Positions 9,367-17,455 are shown, counted from the first letter of the stretch. The stretch: DNA of 64,000 nt from Anaerobaca lacustris (GCF_030012215.1 NZ_JASCXX010000008.1:124001-188000), one strand, 5' to 3'. Notes: generated from the letters alone by a model not told the origin. Numbers and translations are program-made.

Positions 9367-9431
9367 GGGCGAGGCATGCCTCGCCCCTACCAATCATGCC
9401 TCCTGCCGTAGGGGCGACGCATGCGTCGCCC
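9367..9431. repeat. REP family B inverted pair
   Basis: A minus-strand copy at 9367-9390 (ends ...CGCCCCTAC) and a plus-strand copy at 9408-9431 (GTAGGGGCGACGCATGCG...) lie back to back with 17 bp between them. Each arm is itself a palindrome. It is the only content seen between the GH130 gene and the next start. Confidence 0.8.
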
Positions 9432-9528
9432 TCGCCACCTCACAGCGCCGTGAACTGACAAGACTCTGGCCAAGGGCCGCCGGGGGGTGTAGAATCGGCG
9501 CGCTTTGGCACGATTGAAAGGGATCGCC

Positions 9529-10086
9529 ATGATCTATCAGATCAAGATCGCGCTCGACGGCATTCGCCCGCCCATCTGGCGGCGCGTCCAGGTGCCGGCC
9601 GAGATGACGCTGGCCGAGTTGCACGAGGTGATCCAGCTCGCCATGGGCTGGGAGGACTGCCATCTCCACGAGTTCCAGATCGGCCACGATCGCTATGGCG
9701 TCCCGATGGACGATGATTTCGGCAGCGATCTGGACGCCGATGAGGCCAAGGTGCAACTGGACGACGTAGTCAGGCGGGAGAAGGCCAAGTTCCGCTACAC
9801 GTACGACTTCGGCGACAACTGGCGGCACACGCTGACGGTCGAGAAGATCCTCGAGGCCGAGCCGGGCGTCGCCTATCCCGTCTGCCTGACCGGCAAGCGG
9901 GCCTGCCCGCCCGAAGACTGCGGCGGGCCCTGGGGCTACGAAAGCCTCCTCGAAGCGAAGAAGCACCCGAAAGACCCACGCTGCGCTGAACTGCTCGAAT
10001 GGGCCGGCCCCTTCGACCCCGAGGCCTTCGACCTCGACGCCGTCAACGCCCGCCTCCAACCCCCCCGACGCCCGCCCTGCCCATAG
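9529..10086 (+). CDS. Plasmid pRiA4b ORF-3-like family protein
   Basis: 185 aa. ATG 9529 was preferred over an in-frame TTG 24 nt earlier, because AAAGGG lies about 8 nt upstream. Hallmarks of the pRiA4b ORF-3 family are YQIKIALDGIRPPIWRRVQV, TLAELHEVIQLAMGW, FRYTYDFGDNWRHTLTVEK and the end GKRACPPEDCGGPWGYE. Molecular function is unknown for the family. It is soluble with no signal peptide. It is a single gene between repeat-rich gaps, and its stop codon abuts a REP-like element. Confidence 0.85.
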   Translation: MIYQIKIALDGIRPPIWRRVQVPAEMTLAELHEVIQLAMGWEDCHLHEFQIGHDRYGVPMDDDFGSDLDADEAKVQLDDVVRREKAKFRYTYDFGDNWRHTLTVEKILEAEPGVAYPVCLTGKRACPPEDCGGPWGYESLLEAKKHPKDPRCAELLEWAGPFDPEAFDLDAVNARLQPPRRPPCP

Positions 10087-10136
10087 GTCGTCCGTCCCCA
10101 CACCACACAAGACGAGCGAAACGCTCGCCCTATGCA
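10083..10136 (+). repeat. REP family E bipartite element (degenerate copy)
   Basis: Begins at the stop codon of the upstream gene (ATAGGTCGTCCGTCCCCAC...) and continues with an arm ACGAGCGAAACGCTCGCCC. It matches the two-arm element at 32928, with GTAG changed to ATAG. Confidence 0.6.
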
Positions 10137-10159
10137 GATGGGCAGACGAGGATTCGCTG

Positions 10160-11014
10160 TTACGGGCGGCGGTACTTGCGGTCCATCAGGAGGATGACCT
10201 TGTCGTGGATTTCGGGGGGCAGGGCCTTCTTGAGCATCTTGCGGACCTCGCCCATCGCCGTGCGCTGGGTCAGGTGGGAGAGGATGACGTGCTCGTTTTG
10301 CAGGCGGCCGAGAAGGTCGGCCAGCTCGCTGACGTGCATGTGCCGGCCGGCGTTGGCCCGGCTGACGTGCTCGCCCTCATAGAACGTACACTCGGCGATC
10401 AGGATCTTGCTGTGGACGATATAGTCGAGCTGGGCGAAATCGACGTACGAGGTGTCGCCGAGATAGCTGACCAGCGGGATCTCCAGCGTCCTGTCGATGG
10501 GGACGCCCTGCTTCTTGATCTCGACGAGTTGCGGGCCGGAAAGGCCGAGGTATTCGCTCTTGAGCTTCTTTCGCTTCTCTAGGACGGTGAAGCCGACCGA
10601 GCCGGGACTGTGCCGGGTGGGGAAGGCCCGGGCGAAGAGGTTGGGCTTGACCGCGTATTCGTCGCCGGGCCGGACGCCAACGAGCTGGGCGGGGATGCGG
10701 TTGCCGTCGAGCCGGGCCCACGAATCGAGGATCTCCTGCATCGTGCGGATCAGGCCGGCCGGGGCCAGGATCGTGCCGGGCGACATCCCGCAGAAGTTCC
10801 GCTGGCTGAGGTAGTAGGCGAAGCCGGCCGAGTGGTCCATGTGGCCGTGCGTCAGCAGGACGTGGTTGATGGCGATAAACTGGTCCGGGGCCTTGCCCAC
10901 GTCGAAGCAGACGTCGAGCTGCGGTACCGCGACCACCGTCTCCTCGCCGGCCACCGAGTAGCCGACGACGTCGAGATCGCCCAGGGGAATCTTGGACAGG
11001 TTGTGACTGGACAT
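10160..11014 (-). CDS. Metallo-beta-lactamase-fold hydrolase, RNase Z-like
   Basis: 284 aa. It contains the zinc motif LLTHGHMDHSAGFAYYLS (HxHxDH). Later metal ligands are in PTRHSPGSVGF, YLGDTSYVDF (Asp) and ILSHLTQRT. RNase Z-type sequences have the same order of motifs and process tRNA 3' ends, but the long exosite arm is not obvious. It could therefore act on RNA or on a small-molecule phosphodiester or ester. Single gene. It starts at 11014, next to an AT-rich repeat. Confidence 0.75.
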   Translation of the reverse strand: MSSHNLSKIPLGDLDVVGYSVAGEETVVAVPQLDVCFDVGKAPDQFIAINHVLLTHGHMDHSAGFAYYLSQRNFCGMSPGTILAPAGLIRTMQEILDSWARLDGNRIPAQLVGVRPGDEYAVKPNLFARAFPTRHSPGSVGFTVLEKRKKLKSEYLGLSGPQLVEIKKQGVPIDRTLEIPLVSYLGDTSYVDFAQLDYIVHSKILIAECTFYEGEHVSRANAGRHMHVSELADLLGRLQNEHVILSHLTQRTAMGEVRKMLKKALPPEIHDKVILLMDRKYRRP

Positions 11015-11017
11015 TTG

Positions 11018-11122
11018 GATTTACGATTTACGATTTCTGATTTACGATTGAACTGTGATCCGCATGGGCTAAAGCCCATCCTACCGGCCAAATGGTAAAT
11101 CATAATTTGTAAATCGTAAATC
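11018..11122. repeat. AT-rich inverted repeat enclosing a REP family A copy
   Basis: The left arm at 11018-11050 (GATTTACGATTTCTGATTTA...) and the right arm at 11090-11122 (...TTTGTAAATCGTAAATC) are imperfect inverted copies. A minus-strand family A REP lies between them at 11062-11084. It fills the gap between divergent genes. Confidence 0.75.
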
Positions 11123-11130
11123 AAAAAACC

Positions 11131-11934
11131 GTGCCCGACAAACGAGAACATCGCGGCCCGCATCCGTCCGATGCGGCGTTGTTCGCACCCGACAGGCTCG
11201 CGAGCCTGCGAGAGGCGCTGGTGGATTTTTCGCTGCTGCGGAGCAAGGGCTATGCCGACAAGAGCGCGCTGAAGCTCGTCGGGGACCGGTTCGCCCTCAC
11301 GCAGAGACAGCGTCTGGCGGTGATACGCTCCGCCTGCTCCGACCAGCAGAGGCAATCCAGGCTCTCGCGTCGCGTCCAGATCGGCGAGTTGGGCGGCCGG
11401 ACGCTGGCCATCGACGGGTACAACCTGCTGATTACCATCGAGGCAGCCCTCAGCGGTGGGCTGATCTTTCGCGGTCGTGACGGCTGCTTCCGCGACCTGG
11501 CCAGCATCCACGGCACCTACCGCAGGGTGGAAGAAACGATCCCCGCCCTCGAATTGACCGGCGAATTCCTGTCCGAGATCGGCGTCGTCGGCGCCCTGTG
11601 GCTGCTCGACAGCCCCGTCTCCAACAGCGGCCGGCTCAAGACCCTGATTGCCGACCTGGCCCGAGAGCACCACTGGCCCTGGCACGTCCGCCTGTCGCTG
11701 AACCCCGACGCCGAGCTGCGCGGGCCATTCACCTTCTCCAAACAGGTAGGATGGGCTTCAGCCCATGCGGCTGATACAGCATGGGCCAAAGCCCATCCTA
11801 CAGAACTGCCCCCCATCGTCGTCACCACAGACAGCGTCATCCTCGACGCCTGCGGCGCATGGACCAACCTCGCCGCCGAGATCATCACGCACTGCCTGCC
11901 CGAAACCCCCGTCATCGACCTGGCCCGTTCGTAG
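11131..11934 (+). CDS. DUF434 domain protein interrupted in frame by a REP pair
   Basis: 267 aa from GTG 11131 with no clear ribosome site. The N-terminal DUF434 block is LLRSKGYADKSALKLVGDRF ... LTQRQRLAVIRSACSDQQ. The following conserved domain has RTLAIDGYNLLITIEAALSG and LWLLDSPVSNSGRLKTLI, and ends VVTTDSVILDACG. The IDGYN and LLDSPVSNSG segments suggest a nuclease-like Rossmann fold, but function is unknown. Codons 206-224 (VGWASAHAADTAWAKAHPT) are the translation of an inverted REP pair at 11746-11801 and do not look like native family sequence. The frame is kept. The stop TAG is part of another GTAG repeat at 11931. Confidence 0.78.
   Translation: MPDKREHRGPHPSDAALFAPDRLASLREALVDFSLLRSKGYADKSALKLVGDRFALTQRQRLAVIRSACSDQQRQSRLSRRVQIGELGGRTLAIDGYNLLITIEAALSGGLIFRGRDGCFRDLASIHGTYRRVEETIPALELTGEFLSEIGVVGALWLLDSPVSNSGRLKTLIADLAREHHWPWHVRLSLNPDAELRGPFTFSKQVGWASAHAADTAWAKAHPTELPPIVVTTDSVILDACGAWTNLAAEIITHCLPETPVIDLARS
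11746..11801. repeat. REPIN (two inverted REP family A copies) inside a coding sequence
   Basis: GTAGGATGGGCTTCAGCCC at the left and its reverse complement ending CATCCTAC at the right, separated by a short GGCTGATACAG spacer; 56 bp in total. It lies wholly inside the DUF434 gene and adds about 19 codons without a stop or frame change. Confidence 0.88.
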
Positions 11935-11985
11935 TGTGCTCGTAAGGGCATACAGACCACAGCGTCTCACGACGCCACGACCAAC
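11931..11985. repeat. REP family C element overlapping a stop codon
   Basis: GTAGTGTGCTCGTAAGGGCA... starts at 11931, so its GTAG supplies the TAG stop of the DUF434 gene. The second arm (GCGTCTCACGACGCC) is degenerate. The whole is the reversed counterpart of the bipartite element at 14869-14925. Confidence 0.7.
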
Positions 11986-12003
11986 AGCCCCTCTCGCACA
12001 CCT

Positions 12004-12086
12004 GTAGGGGCGACGCATGCGTCTCCCTCCCCAGCGGCCATGCGCACATACGGTGTCCGCAAGGGCGACGTATGCCTCGCCCCTAC
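12004..12086. repeat. REP family B inverted pair
   Basis: The plus copy at 12004-12027 (GTAGGGGCGACGCATGCG...) and minus copy at 12063-12086 (...CCTCGCCCCTAC) face each other across 35 bp. With the element at 11931 it occupies most of the 244-bp gap between convergent genes. Confidence 0.8.
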
Positions 12087-12178
12087 CCTATGTCCCGTGG
12101 CCATCGCCATCGGCCATTCGGAGGGACAGCGTGGGACAGAACCTGTCCAGAAGGCCCAATTCGCTCGCCGTTGGGCTG

Positions 12179-13456
12179 CTATTGTGCGCCGGCCAGCCAG
12201 TTGCCGGCCAGGATGGCGAGGTCGGCGAGATCGACGCGGCAGTCGTTGTTCAGGTCGCCGGGGATCGGCTCGGCGGCCGAGACCATCCGGAACAGCGCCC
12301 CACCGACCAGATCGAGCAGGTACAGCTCGCCGTCGGGGCCCTCGCCGAACGAGGAGAGAAACCCCACGTTGGCCAGGCCTGGATTCAGCTCGGCGGTGCG
12401 TTCGGCGAATTCCGTCAGAGTCGCGCCGTCGTATCGGAAGGACCAGATGCGGGCCGAGCCATAGTCGCCGAAGAAGTAGGTCCCCTGCAGACCGCCGAGC
12501 TTGTGGCCTCGATAGACGTAGCCGCCGGTGACGGAGACGCCGACGGCGTGCGTGTATTCGTAGATCGGGGGCACGAGCGAGGGGTCGTCGCAGGGCGGGT
12601 TGCCGCCGGTGCGGCTGTCGTCGCTGCACCGCGTCCCTTCCATGATGCGCCAGCCGTAGTTCTCGCCCCCGCTGCTGGAGGCGGGCTGGAAGTTGATCTC
12701 CTCGATCTGGTTCTGGCCGACGTCGGCGATGTAGAGGTCGCCGGTGAGGCGGTCGAAGCTGCACCGCCAGGCATTGCGCAGGCCGTAAGCCCAGATCTCG
12801 GGGCGCGCGCCGGGGACGCCGACGAAGGGATTGTCGGGCGGAATCCCATATTGGCCCGTCGGGCCGTCGGTGGCGCGCACGTCGATGCGAAGCATCTTGC
12901 CCAGGAGCGTGTCGAGGTTCTGGGCGCGGTTGCCCGGATCGAACCCGCTGCCGCCGTCGCCCGTGCTGATGTAAAGGTAGCCGTCGGGTCCGAAGGCGAT
13001 CCACCCGCCGTTGTGGTTGGAGAACGGCTGGGCGATGGACAGCAGCACGACGCCGCTGTCCGGATCGGCGACGTCCCAACTGGTCCGAGAGACGCGGTAG
13101 CGTCGAATCTCGGTCGCACCGCCGGCGACGGTGACGTTGACGTAGAACAGACCGTTGTTGGCGTGCAGCGGATCGAAGGCCAGGCCCAGCAGGCCCTGCT
13201 CGTTGCCGCTCACCAGGCCGCCCAGGCTCAGAAAGGGCGCAGGGAGCATCGAGCCGGTGTTCAGATCGACGATCCGAATGCGTCCGGTGTGCTGCTCGAT
13301 GACGAAGAGGCGGTTGGTGCCGTCGTCGGGCCAGGCGACGCCGACCGGGCGGTTCAGGCCGGAGGCCACCATCTCCAGTCTCAACGGACAGACCGCGTAA
13401 GCGGTGACCGGCGGCAGCAAGACGGCCAGGGATAGGACCACAACGAGTCGCTGCAT
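12179..13456 (-). CDS. Exported PQQ-dependent sugar dehydrogenase-like protein with dockerin-like tail
   Basis: 425 aa. The start at 13456 has GGGAGG about 10 nt upstream and gives a clean signal peptide (MQRLVVVLSLAVLLPPVTAY). The body is a glucose/sorbosone dehydrogenase propeller: GLNRPVGVAWPDDGTNRLFV, NEQGLLGLAFDP, FSNHNGGWIAFGPDGYLYIS, GDGGSGFDPGNRAQN, WAYGLRNAWRCSFDR and DLYIADVGQNQIEEI. Soluble GDH-type enzymes oxidise sugars in the periplasm using PQQ and Ca. The C terminus is a dockerin-like repeat (GDLNNDCRVDLADLAILAGN), indicating cell-surface or secreted deployment. Whether PQQ is really the cofactor is not shown here. Confidence 0.85.
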   Translation of the reverse strand: MQRLVVVLSLAVLLPPVTAYAVCPLRLEMVASGLNRPVGVAWPDDGTNRLFVIEQHTGRIRIVDLNTGSMLPAPFLSLGGLVSGNEQGLLGLAFDPLHANNGLFYVNVTVAGGATEIRRYRVSRTSWDVADPDSGVVLLSIAQPFSNHNGGWIAFGPDGYLYISTGDGGSGFDPGNRAQNLDTLLGKMLRIDVRATDGPTGQYGIPPDNPFVGVPGARPEIWAYGLRNAWRCSFDRLTGDLYIADVGQNQIEEINFQPASSSGGENYGWRIMEGTRCSDDSRTGGNPPCDDPSLVPPIYEYTHAVGVSVTGGYVYRGHKLGGLQGTYFFGDYGSARIWSFRYDGATLTEFAERTAELNPGLANVGFLSSFGEGPDGELYLLDLVGGALFRMVSAAEPIPGDLNNDCRVDLADLAILAGNWLAGAQ

Positions 13457-13725
13457 CGCACGAATCCTCCCAAGAGCAAGTTCAGCCCGCATCCGGGCAT
13501 CCTGTCGGTAGCTGCCCTACCGTTACGCCTGTGGCCTTGCCGAGTTCATTCGCTCCCGAATTCCCGCGGGACAAGCGGCACAAGTCCGCCTTGGACGCGC
13601 GCCGAGGCGATATGATGGCTTCACGGATGCGAGGCGGGCCGGTATCATGCCGCAGGTCGTGGCCGCCGACAGTTCGTGAATCATCGCGGCGGCCGGTGGC
13701 ACGAGCAAGCACATGGGGAGCAGGT

Positions 13726-14802
13726 ATGAACGAATCGGAATCATCAGGCGACGGGCCGGCATCGAGACCGGCGCGGCGGCCCCGCTATCGCGGCACGCAC
13801 CCGCGGGACTTTCGCGACAAGTACAAAGAACGCGACCTCCAGACCCATCCCGAGATCGCAGCGCACCTCCGCGCCAAGGGCAGAACCCCCGCGGGCAGCC
13901 ACGTGCCGGTGATGACCGAGCAGGTCCTCGCCCACCTGCATCCGTCACCGGGCGAGATCGTCATCGACTGCACGGTCGGCTGCGGCGGTCACGCGATGGA
14001 ATTCGCCCGGCGAATCGCACCGGCCGGTCGGCTGATCGCCCTGGACGTCGACGGCGTGGAACTGGAGCGAACGCGCGTGCGTCTGGGCCAGACGCCGGCG
14101 CCGGTGAGTTTCCATCGCGGCAACTTCGCGGGCGTGGGCAACGTGCTCGCAAAAGAGGGGCTCGACGGCTGCGACGTCCTGTTCGCCGACCTGGGCGTAT
14201 CGAGCATGCAGATCGACGACCCTGATCGCGGCATGAGCTACAAGCACGACGGCCCGCTCGATCTGCGGATGGACGACCGTCTCAAGCGGACCGGCGCCGA
14301 CCTGATCCAATCGGTGGACGAAGACACATTGGCACAGGCCCTGCGCGACCTGGCGGACGAGCCGGACGCCGAGGCGATCGCCCGTGCCATCGTCAGACGG
14401 CGGAGCGAGAGGCCGGTGACGCAGACGTTGCAGTTGGTCGAGCTGGTTCTGGCCGCCAAGGGCCTCACCGCCGAGACCTGGCGGAAGCAGCGTGCTGCGC
14501 ATCCCGGCCTGCTCCATCCGGCCGCCCGCACCTTCCAGACGCTTCGCATCCTGGTCAACGATGAGCTGGGCTGCTTGAAGAAACTGCTGGCCCTTGCCCC
14601 CTATTGCCTGCGTCCGGGCGGCCGGGTCGGCATCATCAGTTTCCACAGCGGAGAGGACCGCCTCGTGAAGCAGTCGTTTCGGGAAGGGTTGCACAGCGAC
14701 CTGTACCACGCGGCTTGCGAAGACGTGATCGTCCCCCGGCCGGACGACGTGGCCTCGAACCCCCGCAGTGCCTCCGCCAAATTCCGCTGGGCCGCCCGAT
14801 AG
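13726..14802 (+). CDS. rsmH: 16S rRNA (cytosine-1402-N4)-methyltransferase
   Basis: 358 aa. The start at 13726 follows GGGGAG. About 60 extra basic N-terminal residues (RPARRPRYRGTHPRDFRDKY) precede the usual first motif HVPVMTEQVLAHL. The SAM-binding site is IDCTVGCGGHAMEFA. Other signatures are DLGVSSMQIDDPDRG, LDLRMD, FQTLRILVNDELG, ISFHSGEDRLVKQSF and the terminal NPRSASAKFRWA. It methylates N4 of C1402 in 16S rRNA to tune decoding. rsmH usually heads the division/cell-wall cluster, but here it stands alone, as fits Planctomycetota, which lack a standard dcw cluster. Confidence 0.93.
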   Translation: MNESESSGDGPASRPARRPRYRGTHPRDFRDKYKERDLQTHPEIAAHLRAKGRTPAGSHVPVMTEQVLAHLHPSPGEIVIDCTVGCGGHAMEFARRIAPAGRLIALDVDGVELERTRVRLGQTPAPVSFHRGNFAGVGNVLAKEGLDGCDVLFADLGVSSMQIDDPDRGMSYKHDGPLDLRMDDRLKRTGADLIQSVDEDTLAQALRDLADEPDAEAIARAIVRRRSERPVTQTLQLVELVLAAKGLTAETWRKQRAAHPGLLHPAARTFQTLRILVNDELGCLKKLLALAPYCLRPGGRVGIISFHSGEDRLVKQSFREGLHSDLYHAACEDVIVPRPDDVASNPRSASAKFRWAAR

Positions 14803-14868
14803 ACCCCGGCCCCATCGTCGCGTTCTTGGCATGTGTGTGAGGACTTCCCGGCATGGGGATGGTCGTTC

Positions 14869-14925
14869 GTAGTGGCGTCTTCAGACGCTATCCTCATCGT
14901 GTGTATGCCCTGACGGGCACACTAC
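14869..14925. repeat. REP family C bipartite inverted element
   Basis: GTAGTGGCGTCTTCAGACGC... (plus, 14869-14893) and ...GACGGGCACACTAC (minus, 14901-14925) with 7 bp between. The two arms have different palindromes. It is the main content of the 296-bp gap before the MIF gene. Confidence 0.8.
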
Positions 14926-15098
14926 GAACTGTTTGCCACCCTCGGCTCTCTGTACCCGAAAGGGCCCTGCCCGGAAACCCGCTTAGACACTTGACGACGC
15001 AAGAGCGGTCGATTGGGGTTGTCAGGCGGGACGGATCGTGGTATGTACGAGTGCTCGGAGCAACGAACGCGTTGTGATCGGTCGATAAGGAGATGATG

Positions 15099-15452
15099 AT
15101 GCCGTTGATTCAGCTTGCGACCTCGTGCGATCTGTCCGACCGCAACAAGAAAGAGTCCATCGCTAAGGGCCTGTCGCGTCTGGCGGCCGAGGGGACGGGC
15201 AAGCCGGAGCAATACGTCATGGCGTGCGTGCAGGACAAGGCGACCATGACGATGGCGGGCGAGAGCGGCCCCTGCGCTCTGGTGACCGTCAAGGGGATCG
15301 GGGGACTGAGCCCGTCGGTCAATCAGGACCTCACCAGCCGGATCTGCCAGATGCTCCACGAGGAACTGGCGATCCCGACGGACCGCATCTACGTGACATT
15401 CGAGGAGCTGGCCGCCACCGCCTGGGGCTGGGACCGTCACACCTTCGGGTAA
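15099..15452 (+). CDS. MIF / tautomerase-superfamily protein
   Basis: 117 aa. Three ATGs run in series (15093, 15096, 15099). The third is best spaced from AAGGAG (15087-15092) and puts Pro directly after Met, as needed for the catalytic N-terminal proline. The chain MPLIQLATSC ... GKPEQYVMACVQDKATM ... GPCALVTVKGIGGLS ... LAIPTDRIYVTFEEL ... AWGWDRHTFG follows macrophage migration inhibitory factor along its whole length, including the GW-x-x-xTF end. The fold is a trimer with keto-enol tautomerase activity on phenylpyruvate-like substrates. The physiological role in bacteria is unknown. Confidence 0.88.
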   Translation: MPLIQLATSCDLSDRNKKESIAKGLSRLAAEGTGKPEQYVMACVQDKATMTMAGESGPCALVTVKGIGGLSPSVNQDLTSRICQMLHEELAIPTDRIYVTFEELAATAWGWDRHTFG

Positions 15453-15454
15453 GG

Positions 15455-16264
15455 CTATGCGTTCTTGACGGCGACGGCTTTGAAGAAGGTATAGCAGAAG
15501 ACGCCATCGGGTTCGGTCGTGCGGTAGAGGTCGCGAACACCTTCGTCGAAATCGGCGGCATCGATCAGGCCGGCCTCCAGCGCTGCGGCTCGCACACCGT
15601 CAACCATCGCGGTAAACGTCTTGCGGGTGAAGCCCTCGACCAGCTCGGGCCGGCTCGCATCGACGTACACCATGCGCGGCGAGACCCGGACGGCATCGAA
15701 GCCCGCCTCGGTGAGCAGGGGGAACAATTCGCGGCCGATGTTCGCGTTGCCCCCCGCCTGTCTCTGCAACTCGACCTGGCAGCGGATCGCGGCGTGGGCC
15801 TTGGTGCTGTCGGGATGGAAATGCGTCGAGCCGTGGTCGCCTTCGATCGCGGTCATCGAGCCGCCGACCTTGAGCAGTTTCTTCAGTTCCACCAGGGCCC
15901 GAACGGGCTCAGCAAGGTGTTCGAGGACGAAGCAGACGAAGACATGGTCGAACGACTCCGGCGCGAACGGCAGGTCGAAGATGTCACCCTGGCGGAACGT
16001 GACGTTCGTCAGGCCGGCTGCCGCGACCGCCGCCTGCGCCTGGGCGAGGGAACGCTCGGAGAGATCGACGGAGGTGATCTGCGCGTCGGGGCTGTTTCGC
16101 GCCAAGGTCACGGTCTGGGCCCCGACCCCGCAACCGGCCTCCAAGACCGTGGTCCCGGCGGCGTAGGCGGTGTCGCAGTGCAGCAGTTGGACCAGCGTCG
16201 AGGCCTGGTCCTGCAGCCGCGTGTTCTCGCGTGGATCGTATCCGTGTACGTACCTTCGTGCCAT
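15455..16264 (-). CDS. Class I SAM-dependent methyltransferase
   Basis: 269 aa. The start at 16264 has GAAGGAA upstream. It contains VLEAGCGVGAQTVTLARNSP (SAM motif I), ITSVDLSERSLAQAQ, FRQGDIFDLPFAPESFDHVF and VCFVLEHLAEPVRALVELKK. The C-terminal part has DAVRVSPRMVYVDASRPE and a long helical tail. It is of the UbiE/COQ5-like small-molecule methyltransferase type; the substrate is unknown. It follows the GT9 gene with 13 bp between, so the two are probably one transcript. Confidence 0.82.
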   Translation of the reverse strand: MARRYVHGYDPRENTRLQDQASTLVQLLHCDTAYAAGTTVLEAGCGVGAQTVTLARNSPDAQITSVDLSERSLAQAQAAVAAAGLTNVTFRQGDIFDLPFAPESFDHVFVCFVLEHLAEPVRALVELKKLLKVGGSMTAIEGDHGSTHFHPDSTKAHAAIRCQVELQRQAGGNANIGRELFPLLTEAGFDAVRVSPRMVYVDASRPELVEGFTRKTFTAMVDGVRAAALEAGLIDAADFDEGVRDLYRTTEPDGVFCYTFFKAVAVKNA

Positions 16265-16277
16265 CGATTCGCTTCCT

Positions 16278-17318
16278 TCAAGAGCCAAGTTGTTCGGCTG
16301 CACGCGCGTAGACCTCGTCGAGCGTGATGCGGTCGATCGCGTGGGCAGGGTCGGTGCTGCGAACGGCCATGCCACGAGCTTCGATGTCGCGGCCGACAAC
16401 GCATTCGGGCCGGCGATAGGGACCGACGCGGAGCGGGTTGGACCAACTGAACATCATCACGAGCGGCCGGCCGAGCGTCGCGGCGATGTGCCCGGGCCCC
16501 GTGTCGTTTGCGACGACGAGCCGGGCGGACCGAAGCACCTCGACCAGTTCGGGCAGCGAGGTCCGGCCGGCCAGGTTCACGATCTGGCAGGCGGCATGGG
16601 TCTGGACCCGTTCGACCATGACGCGCTCGGCCTCGCTTCCGATCGCGACGACAGCCAGACCGTGGTCCGACGCCAGCCGGTCGGCCAGGGCGGCGAACCG
16701 TTCGGCGGGCCAGCACTTGCTGACCTGGGCCGAGCCGGGGATCAAGACGGCATATCGCAACGGCGTCAGATCGTTCTGGGCCAGCAGCGCGGCTGCCGAG
16801 GCGACCGCATCGGGCTTCCGGGGCAGGACGAACTCGACGCCGAGGTCGCGGCCACCCATCGCCTCGACGAGTTTCATGTAGTAGTCGATCACGTGGACCC
16901 ACTCGATGCGTCGCGGGACCGTCGTCGTGTAGAAATGGTGGGCGAACTCGCGGCCCCAGACCGGCCCGAAACGCTGCGGGCAGCCGGACAGCCATGCCAG
17001 AGACGCCGTGCGAAGCAGGCCCTGGAGGTCGAGCACCGCGTCGAAGTGCCGACGGCGCAGGTCCGCGATCAGTCCCACGAGGGCCTTCATCGCGCCGGGA
17101 TGGTACCAGGCCTTGCCCAGCGTCTTGCGGTCGAAATGAACGATCTCGTCGAGGTGCGGGTGGCCCTCGATCAGCGGCGCAAACGCCGGACGCACCAGCC
17201 AGGTGATCCGCGCGGCCCCAAAGCTGCGCCGCAGCGCCGACAGCGCCGGCAGCGCCATCACGATGTCACCCAGCGAACTGGGCTTGATCAGGAGAATGTC
17301 GTTCCATCCATCGGACAT
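16278..17318 (-). CDS. Glycosyltransferase family 9 (heptosyltransferase-like)
   Basis: 346 aa with LLIKPSSLGDIVMALPALSA at the N terminus and VVANDTGPGHIAATLGRPLV plus MMFSWSNPLRVGPY at the C terminus, as in ADP-heptose:LPS heptosyltransferases. HFDAVLDLQGLLRTA is the usual acceptor-domain motif. It implies LPS-core-like glycan assembly at the inner membrane. A good promoter places transcription start only about 3 nt ahead of the ATG at 17318, and no Shine-Dalgarno sequence is seen, so the mRNA may be nearly leaderless. Confidence 0.87.
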   Translation of the reverse strand: MSDGWNDILLIKPSSLGDIVMALPALSALRRSFGAARITWLVRPAFAPLIEGHPHLDEIVHFDRKTLGKAWYHPGAMKALVGLIADLRRRHFDAVLDLQGLLRTASLAWLSGCPQRFGPVWGREFAHHFYTTTVPRRIEWVHVIDYYMKLVEAMGGRDLGVEFVLPRKPDAVASAAALLAQNDLTPLRYAVLIPGSAQVSKCWPAERFAALADRLASDHGLAVVAIGSEAERVMVERVQTHAACQIVNLAGRTSLPELVEVLRSARLVVANDTGPGHIAATLGRPLVMMFSWSNPLRVGPYRRPECVVGRDIEARGMAVRSTDPAHAIDRITLDEVYARAAEQLGS

Positions 17319-17327
17319 AAGCTGCGG

Positions 17328-17356
17328 ATTGTACGCCGAAGGCGGCCCTTCGGCAA
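17328..17356 (-). promoter_or_regulatory. Promoter for GT9 / methyltransferase pair
   Basis: Minus strand TTGCCG (17356-17351), 17-bp spacer, TACAAT (17333-17328). The predicted start of transcription falls at about 17321, right before the ATG. Confidence 0.65.
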
Positions 17357-17376
17357 CGGCGATCCGGCATCGGCGG

Positions 17377-17404
17377 TTGAAATGTCGTTGCGGGGCGATA
17401 GAAT
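17377..17404 (+). promoter_or_regulatory. Promoter for the NUDIX gene
   Basis: TTGAAA (17377-17382), 16-bp spacer, TAGAAT (17399-17404), about 50 bp before the NUDIX start. Confidence 0.55.
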
Positions 17405-17455
17405 GGCGGCCGATGCGCAGAGGCGCATCGAGGTGGGTAATAGAGAGAATATCGT

